Assembly (NCBI GenBank): GCA_963721585.1
Contig: CAVRJN010000008.1
Location: forward strand, 1,302,001 to 1,366,000
From: Bog-473 sp963721585
GTDB lineage: Bacteria; Actinomycetota; Acidimicrobiia; Acidimicrobiales; RAAP-2
Length of the DNA stretch: 64,000 nt
Reading direction: 5' to 3'
Shown: piece by piece, positions 1 to 9,298 of the stretch
Numbering within the stretch: the stretch's first letter is position 1
Layout of the letters: each line of letters opens with the position of its first letter
Translations under genes and position numbers: made by a program
Notes under the pieces: generated by a model
Database searches by the model: none
What the model was told of the DNA's origin: nothing
What the model saw: only the letters and a program-made list of their open reading frames with translations

Positions 1-1708
1 TGGTGGCGGGCTGCCCTGCCCGACGCCCGGCGCATGCCGGTTCCGAGCAGCTTCAACGACGTTCTGGTGGACCCCAAGCTGCACGATCACGTCGGTGACG
101 TCTGGTACCAGCGTTCCGTCTTCGCTCCCCGGGGTTGGGGTGGACAGCGTGTGGTGCTGCGATTCGACGCGGCCACCCACCGCGCCAAGGTCTGGATCGG
201 GGACGCGCTCGTCGCCGAGCACGAAGGCGGTTACACGCCGTTCGAGGCCGACGTGACCTCCTCGGTCACACCAGGCGAGGAGTGCCGGCTCACCGTCGTT
301 GTCAACAACGAGCTCACGTGGCAGTCCATCCCGCCCGGCGTGGTCGAAGTGCTGTCCGACGGGACACGGCGGCAACGCCAGTACCACGACTTCTTCAACT
401 ACGCGGGACTCCACCGCAGCGTCTGGCTCTACGCGACGCCCGCGCGTACGAATTGACGACCTCACCGTGCTGACCGACGTTGACGAGGGGACCGGCGTCG
501 TCTGGTACGAGGTAGCGGTTGCGGGCGGCGGCGCAGTCGTTGTCCACCTGCGACTCCGGGATGCCCACGGCACCGTGGTCGCCTCGGCGAAGGGTGCCGA
601 CGGTGCCCTGCGCGTGCCTCGGCCGGAGCTCTGGGGCCCGGGCCGTGGATACCTCTACGACCTTGCGGTCGAACTGGTTGATGACAGCGGCGTCGTCGAC
701 AGCTACTCCTTGCCCGTTGGCATCCGCACGGTGCGAGTGGAGGGCGCTCGGTTCCTCATCAACGGCGAGCCCTTCTACTTCCGGGGCTTCGGCAAGCATG
801 AGGACCTGAACGTCCACGGCCGCGGTCACGACGATGCCGCCATGGTGCACGACTTCTCGCTGCTCGAGTGGATCGGGGCCAACTCGTTTCGCACCTCCCA
901 CTACCCCTACGCCGAGGAGGTTCTGGACCACGCGGACCGCGAGGGCGTCGTCGTCATCGACGAGACGGCTGCGGTGGGGCTCAATCTCGGCGTGGGCGGC
1001 GGCCTGTTCCTCGGTGGCCCGAAGACCACCTATTCCGAGGAGACGATCAGCGCCGTCACGCAGCTCGCCCACCGCCAGGCGATCGAGGAGCTCATTGCCC
1101 GGGACAAGAACCATCCGTGTGTCGTCCTCTGGAGCCTGGCCAACGAGCCGGAGTCCCATTCTGAGCACGCTCGTGCCTACTTCGAACCCTTGTTCGAGGC
1201 GGGCAGGGCGGCAGACCCGAGCCGCCCGGTGGGTTTCGTCAACATGATGTTCGCGCTACCCGACACCTGCACGGTGACCGCGCTGGCGGACGTCGTCATG
1301 ATCAACCGTTACTACGGCTGGTACGTCGAGCCGGGCGACCTCGACGCGGCCGAGCGCGGTCTCGAGGCCGAGCTCCAGGCGTGGGCCGGGACCCACGGAA
1401 AGCCCATCATCGTCACCGAGTACGGAGCCGACACCATGTCCGGCCTGCATTCGACAGACAGCACCCTCTGGAGCGAGGAGTACCAAGTGGCGCTGCTGGA
1501 GACCTATCACCGCGTCTTCGATCGCACCGAGGAGGTCGTGGGAGAGCACGTCTGGAATTTCGCCGACTTCGCGACCGGACCGTCGTTCCTGCGTGTCGAC
1601 GGCAACAAGAAAGGCGTGTTCACCCGCGACCGGCGGCCCAAAATGGCCGCACACGACCTGCGGCGACGCTGGCGCGACCCTACGTCACGCGGGCCGTCGA
1701 GTGCCTGA
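1..1708 (+). CDS. uidA: Beta-glucuronidase (GH2), 5'-partial, with one frameshift
   Basis: Glycoside hydrolase family 2 enzyme that releases D-glucuronate from beta-glucuronides. The reading frame is already open at base 1, so the N-terminus lies outside the window. It aligns from memory with E. coli UidA along its whole length: the jelly-roll segment (VWYQR, GGYTPFEADVT), the acid/base Glu in ANEPES, the nucleophile Glu in TEYG, and the GUS-typical GNKKG motif near the C-terminus. Frame 1 stops at 456; the protein continues in frame 2 from about 450. Removing one base near 447-452 restores a continuous LYATPRVRIDDLT. Its 3' end overlaps the convergent LacI gene by 29 bases. Identity is very secure; whether the frameshift is real is not. 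Confidence 0.92.
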
Positions 1709-2648
1709 CGACGAGTTCCCCGAACAGCTCCTTCGTACAGGGACCCTCGCTGAGCATGGCGACGGCGGCCGCACCGACCTCGCCTGTCGGCAAACTGATC
1801 GTCGTCAGTGGAGGCGCCACCATGGCCGCCATGGGCACATCGTCAATTCCCACAACGCTGAGGTCGCGGGGAACGGACATACCGCGGTTGGTCAGGCCGG
1901 CGACCACGCCGAGCGCCATCTGGTCGTTGAACGCGAGGACGGCCGACGCTCCGCTGGCAATGATCTTTGGCAAGACGAGTGCCGTGGCCTCGAACGTCGG
2001 CTCCGCCACGGTGAGCTCGACCACCTGCATCCCGGTGGTCCGGCTGCTGCTTCGTACCGCGGTGCGCCGCTCCCCTGCCGCCCACGATCCGCTCGGACCG
2101 CCCAGGTAGGCCAACCGCGTGTGGCCGAGCGCGGCCAAATGCCCCAAGGCTTCAGCCACGGCCGGAGCCGTCCGCAACAGAATGGAAGCGCGCCCGCGCA
2201 CGGGGCGATTGACGAAGACGGCCGGCGCCGACCCCAGGCTGCCCAGCGCCCGATGCACGCGGCGCGGCGAAACGACGATGAAGCCGTCGACCTCCCTGGA
2301 CAGGGACTCCACGGCTCGCACCTCTTCGACCTGGTGTTCGCCGGTGTCCACCAAGAGCACCTGCAGATCGCTCCGCCGGGCCGCCCGTTCAACCGATCGC
2401 ACCAGGGACGCGAAGTGTGGGTTGGTGATGTCGGGGACGATCACCGCGACGTTGCCCGTTCGCCCGGTGATCAGGCCGCGCGCGGCTCGGTTCGGCACGA
2501 AACCGAGTTCCCGCACCGCCTCCTCGACCCGGCGCCGGGTCTCCGGAGCGACCTTCTCGGGGACGTTGATCGTGCGCGACACGGTTGCCGCGTGCACGCC
2601 GGCGAGGGCGGCGACATCCAGGATCGTTGCTCGCTGCTCGCGCCGCAC
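1680..2648 (-). CDS. LacI-family transcriptional regulator
   Basis: A 322-residue sugar-responsive repressor. The N-terminal helix-turn-helix (ILDVAALAGVHAATVSRTIN) is followed by the family hinge helix and a periplasmic-binding-protein-like effector domain ending in the usual VVGIDDVPMA and PPLTTI segments. It starts 44 bases from the divergent mannitol dehydrogenase-family gene and converges on uidA, so it probably controls the uronate/hexonate cluster around it. The effector cannot be told from sequence. Confidence 0.9.
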   Translation of the reverse strand: MRREQRATILDVAALAGVHAATVSRTINVPEKVAPETRRRVEEAVRELGFVPNRAARGLITGRTGNVAVIVPDITNPHFASLVRSVERAARRSDLQVLLVDTGEHQVEEVRAVESLSREVDGFIVVSPRRVHRALGSLGSAPAVFVNRPVRGRASILLRTAPAVAEALGHLAALGHTRLAYLGGPSGSWAAGERRTAVRSSSRTTGMQVVELTVAEPTFEATALVLPKIIASGASAVLAFNDQMALGVVAGLTNRGMSVPRDLSVVGIDDVPMAAMVAPPLTTISLPTGEVGAAAVAMLSEGPCTKELFGELVVRHSTARVT

Positions 2649-2692
2649 GCCGCCCGACCCTACACGTCACCCTGCTCTCGCCGAGGCGAACC

Positions 2693-4087
2693 ATGACGGG
2701 CGGGGAACGGCAACGGTTGTGCGCGAACACGCTGGCGCGCGCGCACGCAGAGACGGTGCCGGAGTACGACCGCTCCGCAACGCCCGGCATTGCTCACCTT
2801 GGTTTCGGAGCGTTCGCCCGAGCGCATCTCGCCGTCTATGCCGACGAGCTCCTGCGCCTGGGCCGGCCCGCGCTGATCAGGGGCGTCTCCATCAGGAGTC
2901 GTCGGACCCAGTACCAACTCGAGCCGCAGGACGGGCTCTTCACCGTGGCGACACGGGAGCCCGGTCAGGACATGTCGCTGCACGTGGTCGGAGCACTGGC
3001 CTCCATGGAGACCGGGCCGGCCGCTGCGCTCGACGCGCTGACCGCGCCGGCCGTCAAGCTCGTGACACTGACCATCACGGAGAAGGGCTATCAGGCGGTG
3101 GTGGACCCTCCGGCTCCGTCGGAACCTCCGACCTCGGCGCCAGCCCTCATCGCCTCGTCCCTGGCCCAGCGCCGCCGAGCGGGACTGGCACCTCCGATCT
3201 TCGCATCACTCGACAACCTCCTCGAGAATGGCAGCATGCTGCGAACGCGCGTCCTCGAGGCGGCCGCGACCATTGACCCCTCACTGGCTCCATGGATCGC
3301 CCACAACGTTCTCTTCCCTAGTTCGGTGGTCGACCGGATGGTGCCGGCACCGACCGAACACGACCTGGACGACATCGCCGACAGGCTGGAGTTGATCGAC
3401 CGGGCTGCTGTCGGCGCGGAGCAACACCGCTCCTGGATCATTCAGTCGGTGGACGGGTTGGCTCCATTGGCCGACGTCGGCGTCGAACTCGTCGAGGACG
3501 TGGCTCCTTTCGAGCGGCGCAAGCTCTGGCTTCTCAACGGCCCGCATTCGGCCACGGCCTATGGCGGTCTGCTGGCCGGTCACGACACCATCGCGGGTGC
3601 CGTGACCGACCCCGTTCTCGCCCGGTTCGTACGAGGCCTCGTGGACGACACACTCGAGGTGGCCGACTTCCCCGCCGGTTTACAGGCGGCGAACTTCGCC
3701 GACGGGGCACTGCGGCGGTTCGCCAACCCCGCGCTCGGCCACACGTGCACGCAGGTCGGAGCGGACGGGTCGACCAAGTTGCCGCAGCGCCTGCTACCCG
3801 TCGTCGCAGCCCGCAAAGAACGGTCACTCGACACGAAGGGATTCGCCGTGGTCGCTGCCATCTGGATCGCGGCCACGGCCGGCATCGCCGTACGCGGTGT
3901 GGACCTGCCGCAGCTGGAAGACCCGATCGCGGGTGCGCTCCGCACCGCCTGGCACCGCGACGCCTTGCAGGAGCTCAGCCAGGTCGCACTCGGATCGCTC
4001 GCCGGCGACGCGTTCACGGCCGAGGTCGGTTCGGCGTTGCAGCGCCTGATCACCGAAGGACCCGCTCTGCTAGAGGAGGAGAGATGA
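2693..4087 (+). CDS. Mannitol dehydrogenase / fructuronate reductase family oxidoreductase
   Basis: A 464-residue NAD-dependent polyol or hexuronate dehydrogenase of the MtlK/UxuB family. Visible signatures are the N-terminal HLGFGAFARAH nucleotide-binding segment and the C-terminal domain motif KLWLLNGPHS, which holds the catalytic Lys/Asn/His region. ATG at 2693 is the first start after the divergent LacI gene. Beside a beta-glucuronidase, fructuronate reductase (UxuB-like) is a sensible role, but mannitol or arabinitol dehydrogenase cannot be excluded. Its stop overlaps the next start (ATGA), so the two genes are translationally coupled. Confidence 0.85.
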   Translation: MTGGERQRLCANTLARAHAETVPEYDRSATPGIAHLGFGAFARAHLAVYADELLRLGRPALIRGVSIRSRRTQYQLEPQDGLFTVATREPGQDMSLHVVGALASMETGPAAALDALTAPAVKLVTLTITEKGYQAVVDPPAPSEPPTSAPALIASSLAQRRRAGLAPPIFASLDNLLENGSMLRTRVLEAAATIDPSLAPWIAHNVLFPSSVVDRMVPAPTEHDLDDIADRLELIDRAAVGAEQHRSWIIQSVDGLAPLADVGVELVEDVAPFERRKLWLLNGPHSATAYGGLLAGHDTIAGAVTDPVLARFVRGLVDDTLEVADFPAGLQAANFADGALRRFANPALGHTCTQVGADGSTKLPQRLLPVVAARKERSLDTKGFAVVAAIWIAATAGIAVRGVDLPQLEDPIAGALRTAWHRDALQELSQVALGSLAGDAFTAEVGSALQRLITEGPALLEEER

Positions 4088-5304
4088 CGGTCACTGTGGG
4101 TGGGCCGGGTCAGATCCTCGAAACAGAGGAGGTGCGAGCGTTCGTCCGGGCGCAAGTCGCCGGGCTGGACCTGGCCGGGCGGTCCTTGTGCGTGGTGATC
4201 CCCGACGGCACCCGCCAGTGCCCTCTGCCGCTTCTCCTCGAAGCAATCGAAGAAGGCGTCGGCGACCGGGCCGGGTCCTGTACCGCCGTGGTCGCGCTCG
4301 GCACCCACGCACCGATGTCCGAGGCTGCCATCGGTGCGCTCGTCGGGCCGGCATCAATCTCCACCTGCAACCACGCGTGGTGGGAAGACGACACCTTCAC
4401 ACACGTCGGCACCTTGCCGGGCGAGCTGGTGAGTGAGCTCTCCGGGGGCCGGATCCACGACTCAATCGAGGTCCGCATCAACCGGCTCGTCGTCGAAAGC
4501 GACGTGACGCTGATTGTGGGCCCTGTGCTCCCCCACGAGGTCATCGGTTTCTCGGGAGGCAACAAGTACCTCTTCCCCGGGCTGTCGGGCCAGGAGATGA
4601 TCGACGTCACGCACTGGCTCGGCGCCCTGATCACCAGCGGCGAGATCATCGGGGCCCGGGGCATCACCCCGGTGCGGGCGCTGGTCGACGCCGCGGCGGA
4701 CCTGGTGCCCGGTGAGCGCCACGCGCTGTGCGTGGTGGTCGAGCACGTCGGCGGCGGACTGGAATCGCTGTCGTTCGGGGAGCCCAGAGCCGCGTGGGCG
4801 GCCGCGGCGGACGTCGCGGCCGAGACGCATGTCGAGTACCTCGACGCCCCGGTCCGGCGGGTGCTGTCGGTGATCCCCGCCCGCTACCCGGACCTGTGGA
4901 CGGGTGCCAAGGGCTTCTACAAGGTCGAACCCGTCGTCGCCGAAGGCGGTGAGGTGGTCCTGTATGCGCCGCACATCACCGAGATCGCAGCCATGCACCC
5001 TCGGCTCATGGAGATCGGCTACCACTGTCGCGACTTCCTCCTGGCCCATTGGGACCGCTACCGCGACGTCCCGCTGGGCGAGCTCGCGCACTCCACCCAC
5101 CTCTTCGGGGCAGGAACCTACGACGCGGCGGGTGAGCACCAGCGCGTCCGCGTGACCCTCGCCACCGGCATTCCCCGGGACGTCGTTCGACGGGCGAACC
5201 TCGGCTGTGTCGCGCCCGAGGCCGTCGATCTCGAAGGCTGGGCGGCCGACCCCGACACCCTGGTCGTGCCCGATGCCGGTGAGGTGCTCTACCGACTGCG
5301 GTAG
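4084..5304 (+). CDS. LarA-like protein (lactate racemase superfamily, DUF2088)
   Basis: A 406-residue member of the LarA family of racemases/epimerases, many of which use a nickel-pincer nucleotide cofactor. The LarA-type catalytic positions are visible: GTHAPMS (first His), LPHEVIGFSGGNKYLFPG (second His plus Lys) and GAKGFYK (cofactor-attaching Lys region). The gene overlaps the upstream dehydrogenase by an ATGA. No larB/larC/larE maturation genes are in the window. The context points to epimerisation of a sugar acid or polyol rather than lactate; that substrate assignment is inference. Confidence 0.8.
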   Translation: MTVTVGGPGQILETEEVRAFVRAQVAGLDLAGRSLCVVIPDGTRQCPLPLLLEAIEEGVGDRAGSCTAVVALGTHAPMSEAAIGALVGPASISTCNHAWWEDDTFTHVGTLPGELVSELSGGRIHDSIEVRINRLVVESDVTLIVGPVLPHEVIGFSGGNKYLFPGLSGQEMIDVTHWLGALITSGEIIGARGITPVRALVDAAADLVPGERHALCVVVEHVGGGLESLSFGEPRAAWAAAADVAAETHVEYLDAPVRRVLSVIPARYPDLWTGAKGFYKVEPVVAEGGEVVLYAPHITEIAAMHPRLMEIGYHCRDFLLAHWDRYRDVPLGELAHSTHLFGAGTYDAAGEHQRVRVTLATGIPRDVVRRANLGCVAPEAVDLEGWAADPDTLVVPDAGEVLYRLR

Positions 5305-5320
5305 AGCACTCGTCGACCCC

Positions 5321-6292
5321 TCACTCGCCCGGATACACCACTCCGAGGTCGGCCCGAATCGAATCGAGCACCGTGGCCAGCGCAATGGACTCGTCCAGGG
5401 GAACGACATGGCTCTCGGTCCGTCCCTCGGCCAGGCACCGATGCACCTCGTCGATCTCGAAGCGGAGACCGTTCCCCTCGAACGATGCATCGATGTGATC
5501 GACGCCGGCGGCGTTCGAGAGGGTGAGCGAGTTCGGGCAGTGCATCATCGCCGGAAGATCGATGACTCCGTCGGTTCCCGCGATCCGAGCGGTGCAGGTC
5601 ATGCCGACCCGCAAGGCCGCTTTGACCACGCCCAGCCTTCCCTCGGGATGATGCAAGAGCGCGGTGACGACCTCGTCGACCCCTGTCTCGCCCACCACGC
5701 CGTCGGCCACGACGCGCTCGACCGGTCCCAGGACCAGCGAGCAGAGCTGAATGGGGTAGATCCCGAGGTCGAGCAGCGCACCGCCGCCGAGCTCTCGAGC
5801 GAAGTGCCGGTGGCTGGGATCCACCGGCCGCCGAAACCCGAAGTCGGCCTCGACCAGCAGGGGCTCCCCGATGCGACCTTCGCCGATGATGTCGACCAAC
5901 GACCGGTAGGCCGGAAGGAAACGGCTCCAGATGGCCTCCATGAGGAACAACCCGCGGCTCCGGGCCTCCTCCGCCATCCTTGCCGCCTGTCGGGCGTTGA
6001 GCGCCAACGGTTTCTCGCACAGCACGTGTTTCCCGGCCCGCAGGAGGCCGATGGTGTCCACCTCGTGGCGCGCGTGCGGGGTGGCCATATAGACCACGTC
6101 GACATCAGAGTCAACGGCGAGTGCGCCGTAATCGCCGTAGCGCGTCGGTATGTCGAACCGGTCGCCGAATGCCTCGGCTCGCTCTGCCGAACGCGAGGCC
6201 ACTGCCGTGATGGTGCCGCCCTCGGCCCACTGCATTGCCTCGGCGAACCCGGTCGCGATGCTGCCCGGTCCGATGACACCCCAATGGATCAT
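5321..6292 (-). CDS. Gfo/Idh/MocA-family oxidoreductase
   Basis: A 323-residue NAD(P)-dependent sugar or polyol dehydrogenase. The N-terminal Rossmann fold begins WGVIGPGSIATGFA, and the family signature CEKPLALN follows the second half of the nucleotide fold. The C-terminal alpha/beta domain contains GGGALLDLGIYPIQL. It converges on the LarA-like gene with a 16-base gap and diverges from xylA, so it may share the xylA operator region. Substrate unknown. Confidence 0.88.
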   Translation of the reverse strand: MIHWGVIGPGSIATGFAEAMQWAEGGTITAVASRSAERAEAFGDRFDIPTRYGDYGALAVDSDVDVVYMATPHARHEVDTIGLLRAGKHVLCEKPLALNARQAARMAEEARSRGLFLMEAIWSRFLPAYRSLVDIIGEGRIGEPLLVEADFGFRRPVDPSHRHFARELGGGALLDLGIYPIQLCSLVLGPVERVVADGVVGETGVDEVVTALLHHPEGRLGVVKAALRVGMTCTARIAGTDGVIDLPAMMHCPNSLTLSNAAGVDHIDASFEGNGLRFEIDEVHRCLAEGRTESHVVPLDESIALATVLDSIRADLGVVYPGE

Positions 6293-6389
6293 GGCGGGCT
6301 CTCACCGCGGGGTGCGACCTCCCGTAGGCGGCATTTGGCGGCGTGACGACGCATGGATCCCTTCGAGGTTCTCAGGAGATTTGTGAAGC

Positions 6390-6403
6390 TGGTAACGCTA
6401 TCA
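6390..6403. promoter_or_regulatory. Candidate LacI-family operator upstream of xylA
   Basis: TGGTAACGCTATCA is an imperfect palindrome around a central CG, the form typical of LacI-family operators. It lies in the 182-base divergent region between the Gfo/Idh dehydrogenase and xylA. The likely partner is the LacI-type regulator at 9295-10305 in the same cluster. No second copy was seen near the other LacI gene. Confidence 0.45.
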
Positions 6404-6474
6404 TCGGCCTCTGCCTGGGACAACGCGTGAGCATCGACACGGCGGGAGGACCGGGCGCCCACGATAGGAGGACC

Positions 6475-7632
6475 ATGACCGATCGCTTCACCCCCCGGCC
6501 GCAAGACCACTTCACCTTCGGGCTCTGGACAGTGGGGAACCCCGGACGTGATCCCTTCGGCACCGAGGTGCGGGCGCCGCTCGACCCCGTCGATTCCGTG
6601 CGGCGGCTCGCCGATCTCGGCGCGTACGGCGTCAGCTTCCACGACAACGACCTGATTCCGTACGGCTCATCGGCCAACGAGCGCGACGACATCCTCAAAC
6701 GGTTCAGGCGCGCGCTCGACGAGACAGGGATGCACGTTCCGATGGTGACGACGAACCTCTTCTGGCGGCCGGTCTTCAAGGAGGGCGCGTTCACGGCCAA
6801 CGATCCCTTGATACGCAGGCTATCGGTCAAGAAGGCCTGCGAAGCAGCGGAGCTCGGAGGCGAGCTCGGTGCCGACGTCTTCGTCCTCTGGGGCGGCCGC
6901 GAGGGAATGGAGGCCGAGGCGGCCAAGGACGTGCGGCTGGCACTCGACCGTTACAAGGAAGCGATCGATCTCGTGTGCGAGCACATTGCGACGCGGGGCC
7001 TTCGCCTGCGCATTGCCCTCGAACCCAAGCCGAACGAGCCCCGCGGCGACATCCTCCTCCCGACCGTCGGCCACGCGCTCGCTTTCATCGGGAACCTCGA
7101 GCGGCCCGAGATGGTCGGGCTGAACCCGGAGTTCGCGCACGAGACCATGAGCGGGCTCTCCTTCTCCCAGGCGGTGGCACAAGTCCTGTGGCAGGACAAG
7201 CTCTTCCACATCGACCTCAATGCACAGCGGATCGGCAAGTTCGATCAGGACTTCCGGTTCGGGTCCGAGGGGATCCGCGACGCCTTCTACGTCGTAAAGC
7301 TCCTCGAGGACTCTCGGTGGGGAGGCATGCGGCATTTCGACGCGCACCCGTACCGCACCGAAGACGCCGACGGCGTGTGGGACTTCGCCCGCGGCTGCAT
7401 GCGTACATACCTGATCCTGGCCGACAAAGCGCGCCGCTTCCACGAGGACGCGGAGATCCAGGAGGCCCTCCGCGTCGCCAAGGTGGCGGATCTGGCCGAG
7501 CCGACGACCCCGTCCGGCGGCCTCGACGAACTCCTCTCGTCCGCGTACGACGAAGACGCACTCGCCGCGCAGGGCTACGGCCACGAACGACTGGACCAAC
7601 TCGTCACTGAATTGCTGCTCGGGGCCCGGTAG
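6475..7632 (+). CDS. xylA: Xylose isomerase
   Basis: A 385-residue TIM-barrel metalloenzyme converting D-xylose to D-xylulose. Metal-site motifs are present in order: EPKPNEPRGD (metal Glu and the catalytic Lys), GLNPEFAHE (Glu and His) and HIDLNAQR. ATG at 6475 is preceded by AGGAGG at ideal spacing, which decides the start. It is followed after two bases by xylulokinase, so the pair is one operon. Confidence 0.96.
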   Translation: MTDRFTPRPQDHFTFGLWTVGNPGRDPFGTEVRAPLDPVDSVRRLADLGAYGVSFHDNDLIPYGSSANERDDILKRFRRALDETGMHVPMVTTNLFWRPVFKEGAFTANDPLIRRLSVKKACEAAELGGELGADVFVLWGGREGMEAEAAKDVRLALDRYKEAIDLVCEHIATRGLRLRIALEPKPNEPRGDILLPTVGHALAFIGNLERPEMVGLNPEFAHETMSGLSFSQAVAQVLWQDKLFHIDLNAQRIGKFDQDFRFGSEGIRDAFYVVKLLEDSRWGGMRHFDAHPYRTEDADGVWDFARGCMRTYLILADKARRFHEDAEIQEALRVAKVADLAEPTTPSGGLDELLSSAYDEDALAAQGYGHERLDQLVTELLLGAR

Positions 7633-7634
7633 CA

Positions 7635-9056
7635 GTGCCTCTGGTGGTCGGGGTCGACTCGTCCACGTCCGCCTGCAAGGTTCAGGTCCGCGACGTCGAT
7701 ACCGGTGCCGTTGTGGCGTCCGGCCGTGCCGCGCACCCTCCCACCTCACCACCGCGCAGCGAGCAACATCCCGCAGCTTGGGAAAACGCATTTCATGCGG
7801 CCTGCTCCGAGGCTGCTCTTCCAGCCCACGAGAAACCAGCCACCATTTCGGTCGCCGCGCAACAACACGGGCTCGTCGTCCTCGGCGAGGATGGCGAGGT
7901 CCTCCGCCCCGCCAAGCTCTGGAACGACACGGAATCCGCGCCCGACACCGGCATGCTCCTGGCCGCATCACCCGCCGGGCAGTCCGGCTGGGCCGCAGCA
8001 TGCGGAAGTGTTCCTCTTCCGAGCTTCACGATCACCAAGCTGCATTGGCTGCGCCGCTGCGAACCAGAGACCTTCGGACGCGTTGCCAGCGTCCTGTTGC
8101 CACACGACTGGCTCACCTTCCGGCTCACGGGCCGGCGCACCACCGATCGCGGAGACGCCTCGGGAACGGGCTACTGGTCGCCGCGTGAGAGCCGCTATCG
8201 ACACGACCTCCTCCGACTCGTCAGCGCAGACATGGACTGGGAGCCGGCACTGCCCGAAGTGCTCGCGCCGGACGCCGTCGCCGGGGAGTGGCGTGGCGCC
8301 GGGATCACGGTGGCAGCAGGGACGGGCGACAACATGGCGGCCGCCCTGGGGCTGGGACTGCGACCCGGGGACCTCGCCCTCAGCCTCGGCACGAGCGGCA
8401 CCGCGTTCACGGTCGCAGAGGAGGCTACGGAAGACAGCACGGGGACTGTCGCCGGTTTCGCCGATGCGACCGGCAGGTACCTCCCCCTCGTGTGCACCAT
8501 GAACGCCACCAAGGTGACCGATGCAGTGGCGCGGTTGCTCGGCGTCGACCATGCGCAATTCGACGCGCTTGCGCTCCAGGCGCCGGCCGGAGCGGGCGGG
8601 CTCGTGCTCGTCCCTCACCTCGACGGCGAACGCACACCGAACCGGCCGGATGCCACCGGTGTGCTGTCCGGATTACGGACCGACGTCGCGCCGGCACACC
8701 TGGCACGGGCGGCCATAGAGGGCGTTGTCTGCAACCTGCTGGCCGGAGCCGACATGCTCGGACACTCCGCCGAGAGGGGAACCGTCTTCCTCGTCGGTGG
8801 CGCCGCCCACAGCCCTGCGTACCGGCAGATCGTCGCTGACCTCACAGGACGACCGGTTCGGGTCCCGGCCGAAGACGAGCTCGTGGCCGCAGGCGCCGCT
8901 GTGCAGGCCGCCGGGATCCACCACGGACGCGACTTCGCGCAGGTGGCCGAAGCATGGGGGCTGGGCAACGGTACGACCATCGAGCCGGACGGTTCCGCCG
9001 ATCTCGCCGGTGTCCGTGCCGCGTTTGCCGATGCGGTGGAGTCAGCGCCGCGATGA
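7635..9056 (+). CDS. xylB: Xylulokinase
   Basis: A 473-residue FGGY-family kinase phosphorylating D-xylulose. The ATPase-fold signatures are visible: GVDSSTSACKVQV at the N-terminus, AAQQHGLVVL, the central GTGDNMAAALGLGL and the adenosine-site GGAAHSPAYRQI. The GTG start at 7635 follows the xylA stop almost directly. The stop overlaps the ATG of the GH43 remnant. Confidence 0.94.
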   Translation: MPLVVGVDSSTSACKVQVRDVDTGAVVASGRAAHPPTSPPRSEQHPAAWENAFHAACSEAALPAHEKPATISVAAQQHGLVVLGEDGEVLRPAKLWNDTESAPDTGMLLAASPAGQSGWAAACGSVPLPSFTITKLHWLRRCEPETFGRVASVLLPHDWLTFRLTGRRTTDRGDASGTGYWSPRESRYRHDLLRLVSADMDWEPALPEVLAPDAVAGEWRGAGITVAAGTGDNMAAALGLGLRPGDLALSLGTSGTAFTVAEEATEDSTGTVAGFADATGRYLPLVCTMNATKVTDAVARLLGVDHAQFDALALQAPAGAGGLVLVPHLDGERTPNRPDATGVLSGLRTDVAPAHLARAAIEGVVCNLLAGADMLGHSAERGTVFLVGGAAHSPAYRQIVADLTGRPVRVPAEDELVAAGAAVQAAGIHHGRDFAQVAEAWGLGNGTTIEPDGSADLAGVRAAFADAVESAPR

Positions 9057-9298
9057 CCTACCGCAACCCGATCATCGTGACCGTGGAGACCGGGCCGCAC
9101 GCCCACGCGTCCGACTCCATCGCCCTCGACCTCGACCTCGCCCTCGACCTCGATTCCGGCGCTGCTCACTCGCCGGACCGTCTCGACGGCCGCCACCTCT
9201 CTTGCGAGGTGACCGGCGGATTCCTGGGTCGCCAGATCGGAATGTACGCCGTCGGCGGAGATGCCGCCTTCGGTTGGTTCGACCCCCACGAAGCGTGA
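9053..9298 (+). pseudogene. Internally deleted GH43 beta-xylosidase remnant
   Basis: An 81-codon frame that starts MTYRNPII, the usual opening of GH43 beta-xylosidases, and ends DGRHLSCEVTGGFLGRQIG..WFDPHEA, which resembles the usual C-terminus of the same family. The roughly 400 residues expected between them are missing. The join carries a low-complexity Leu-Asp stretch encoded by a CTCGAC repeat. It overlaps xylB (ATGA) and the following lacI (GTGA), so operon coupling was kept. It lacks the catalytic domain and is probably inactive, though a small derived peptide cannot be ruled out. Confidence 0.65.
9125..9154 (+). repeat. CTCGAC hexamer tandem repeat
   Basis: Five tandem hexamers (CTCGAC, CTCGAC, CTCGCC, CTCGAC, CTCGAT) encode alternating Leu-Asp/Ala inside the GH43 remnant, at the apparent deletion join. 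Confidence 0.8.
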
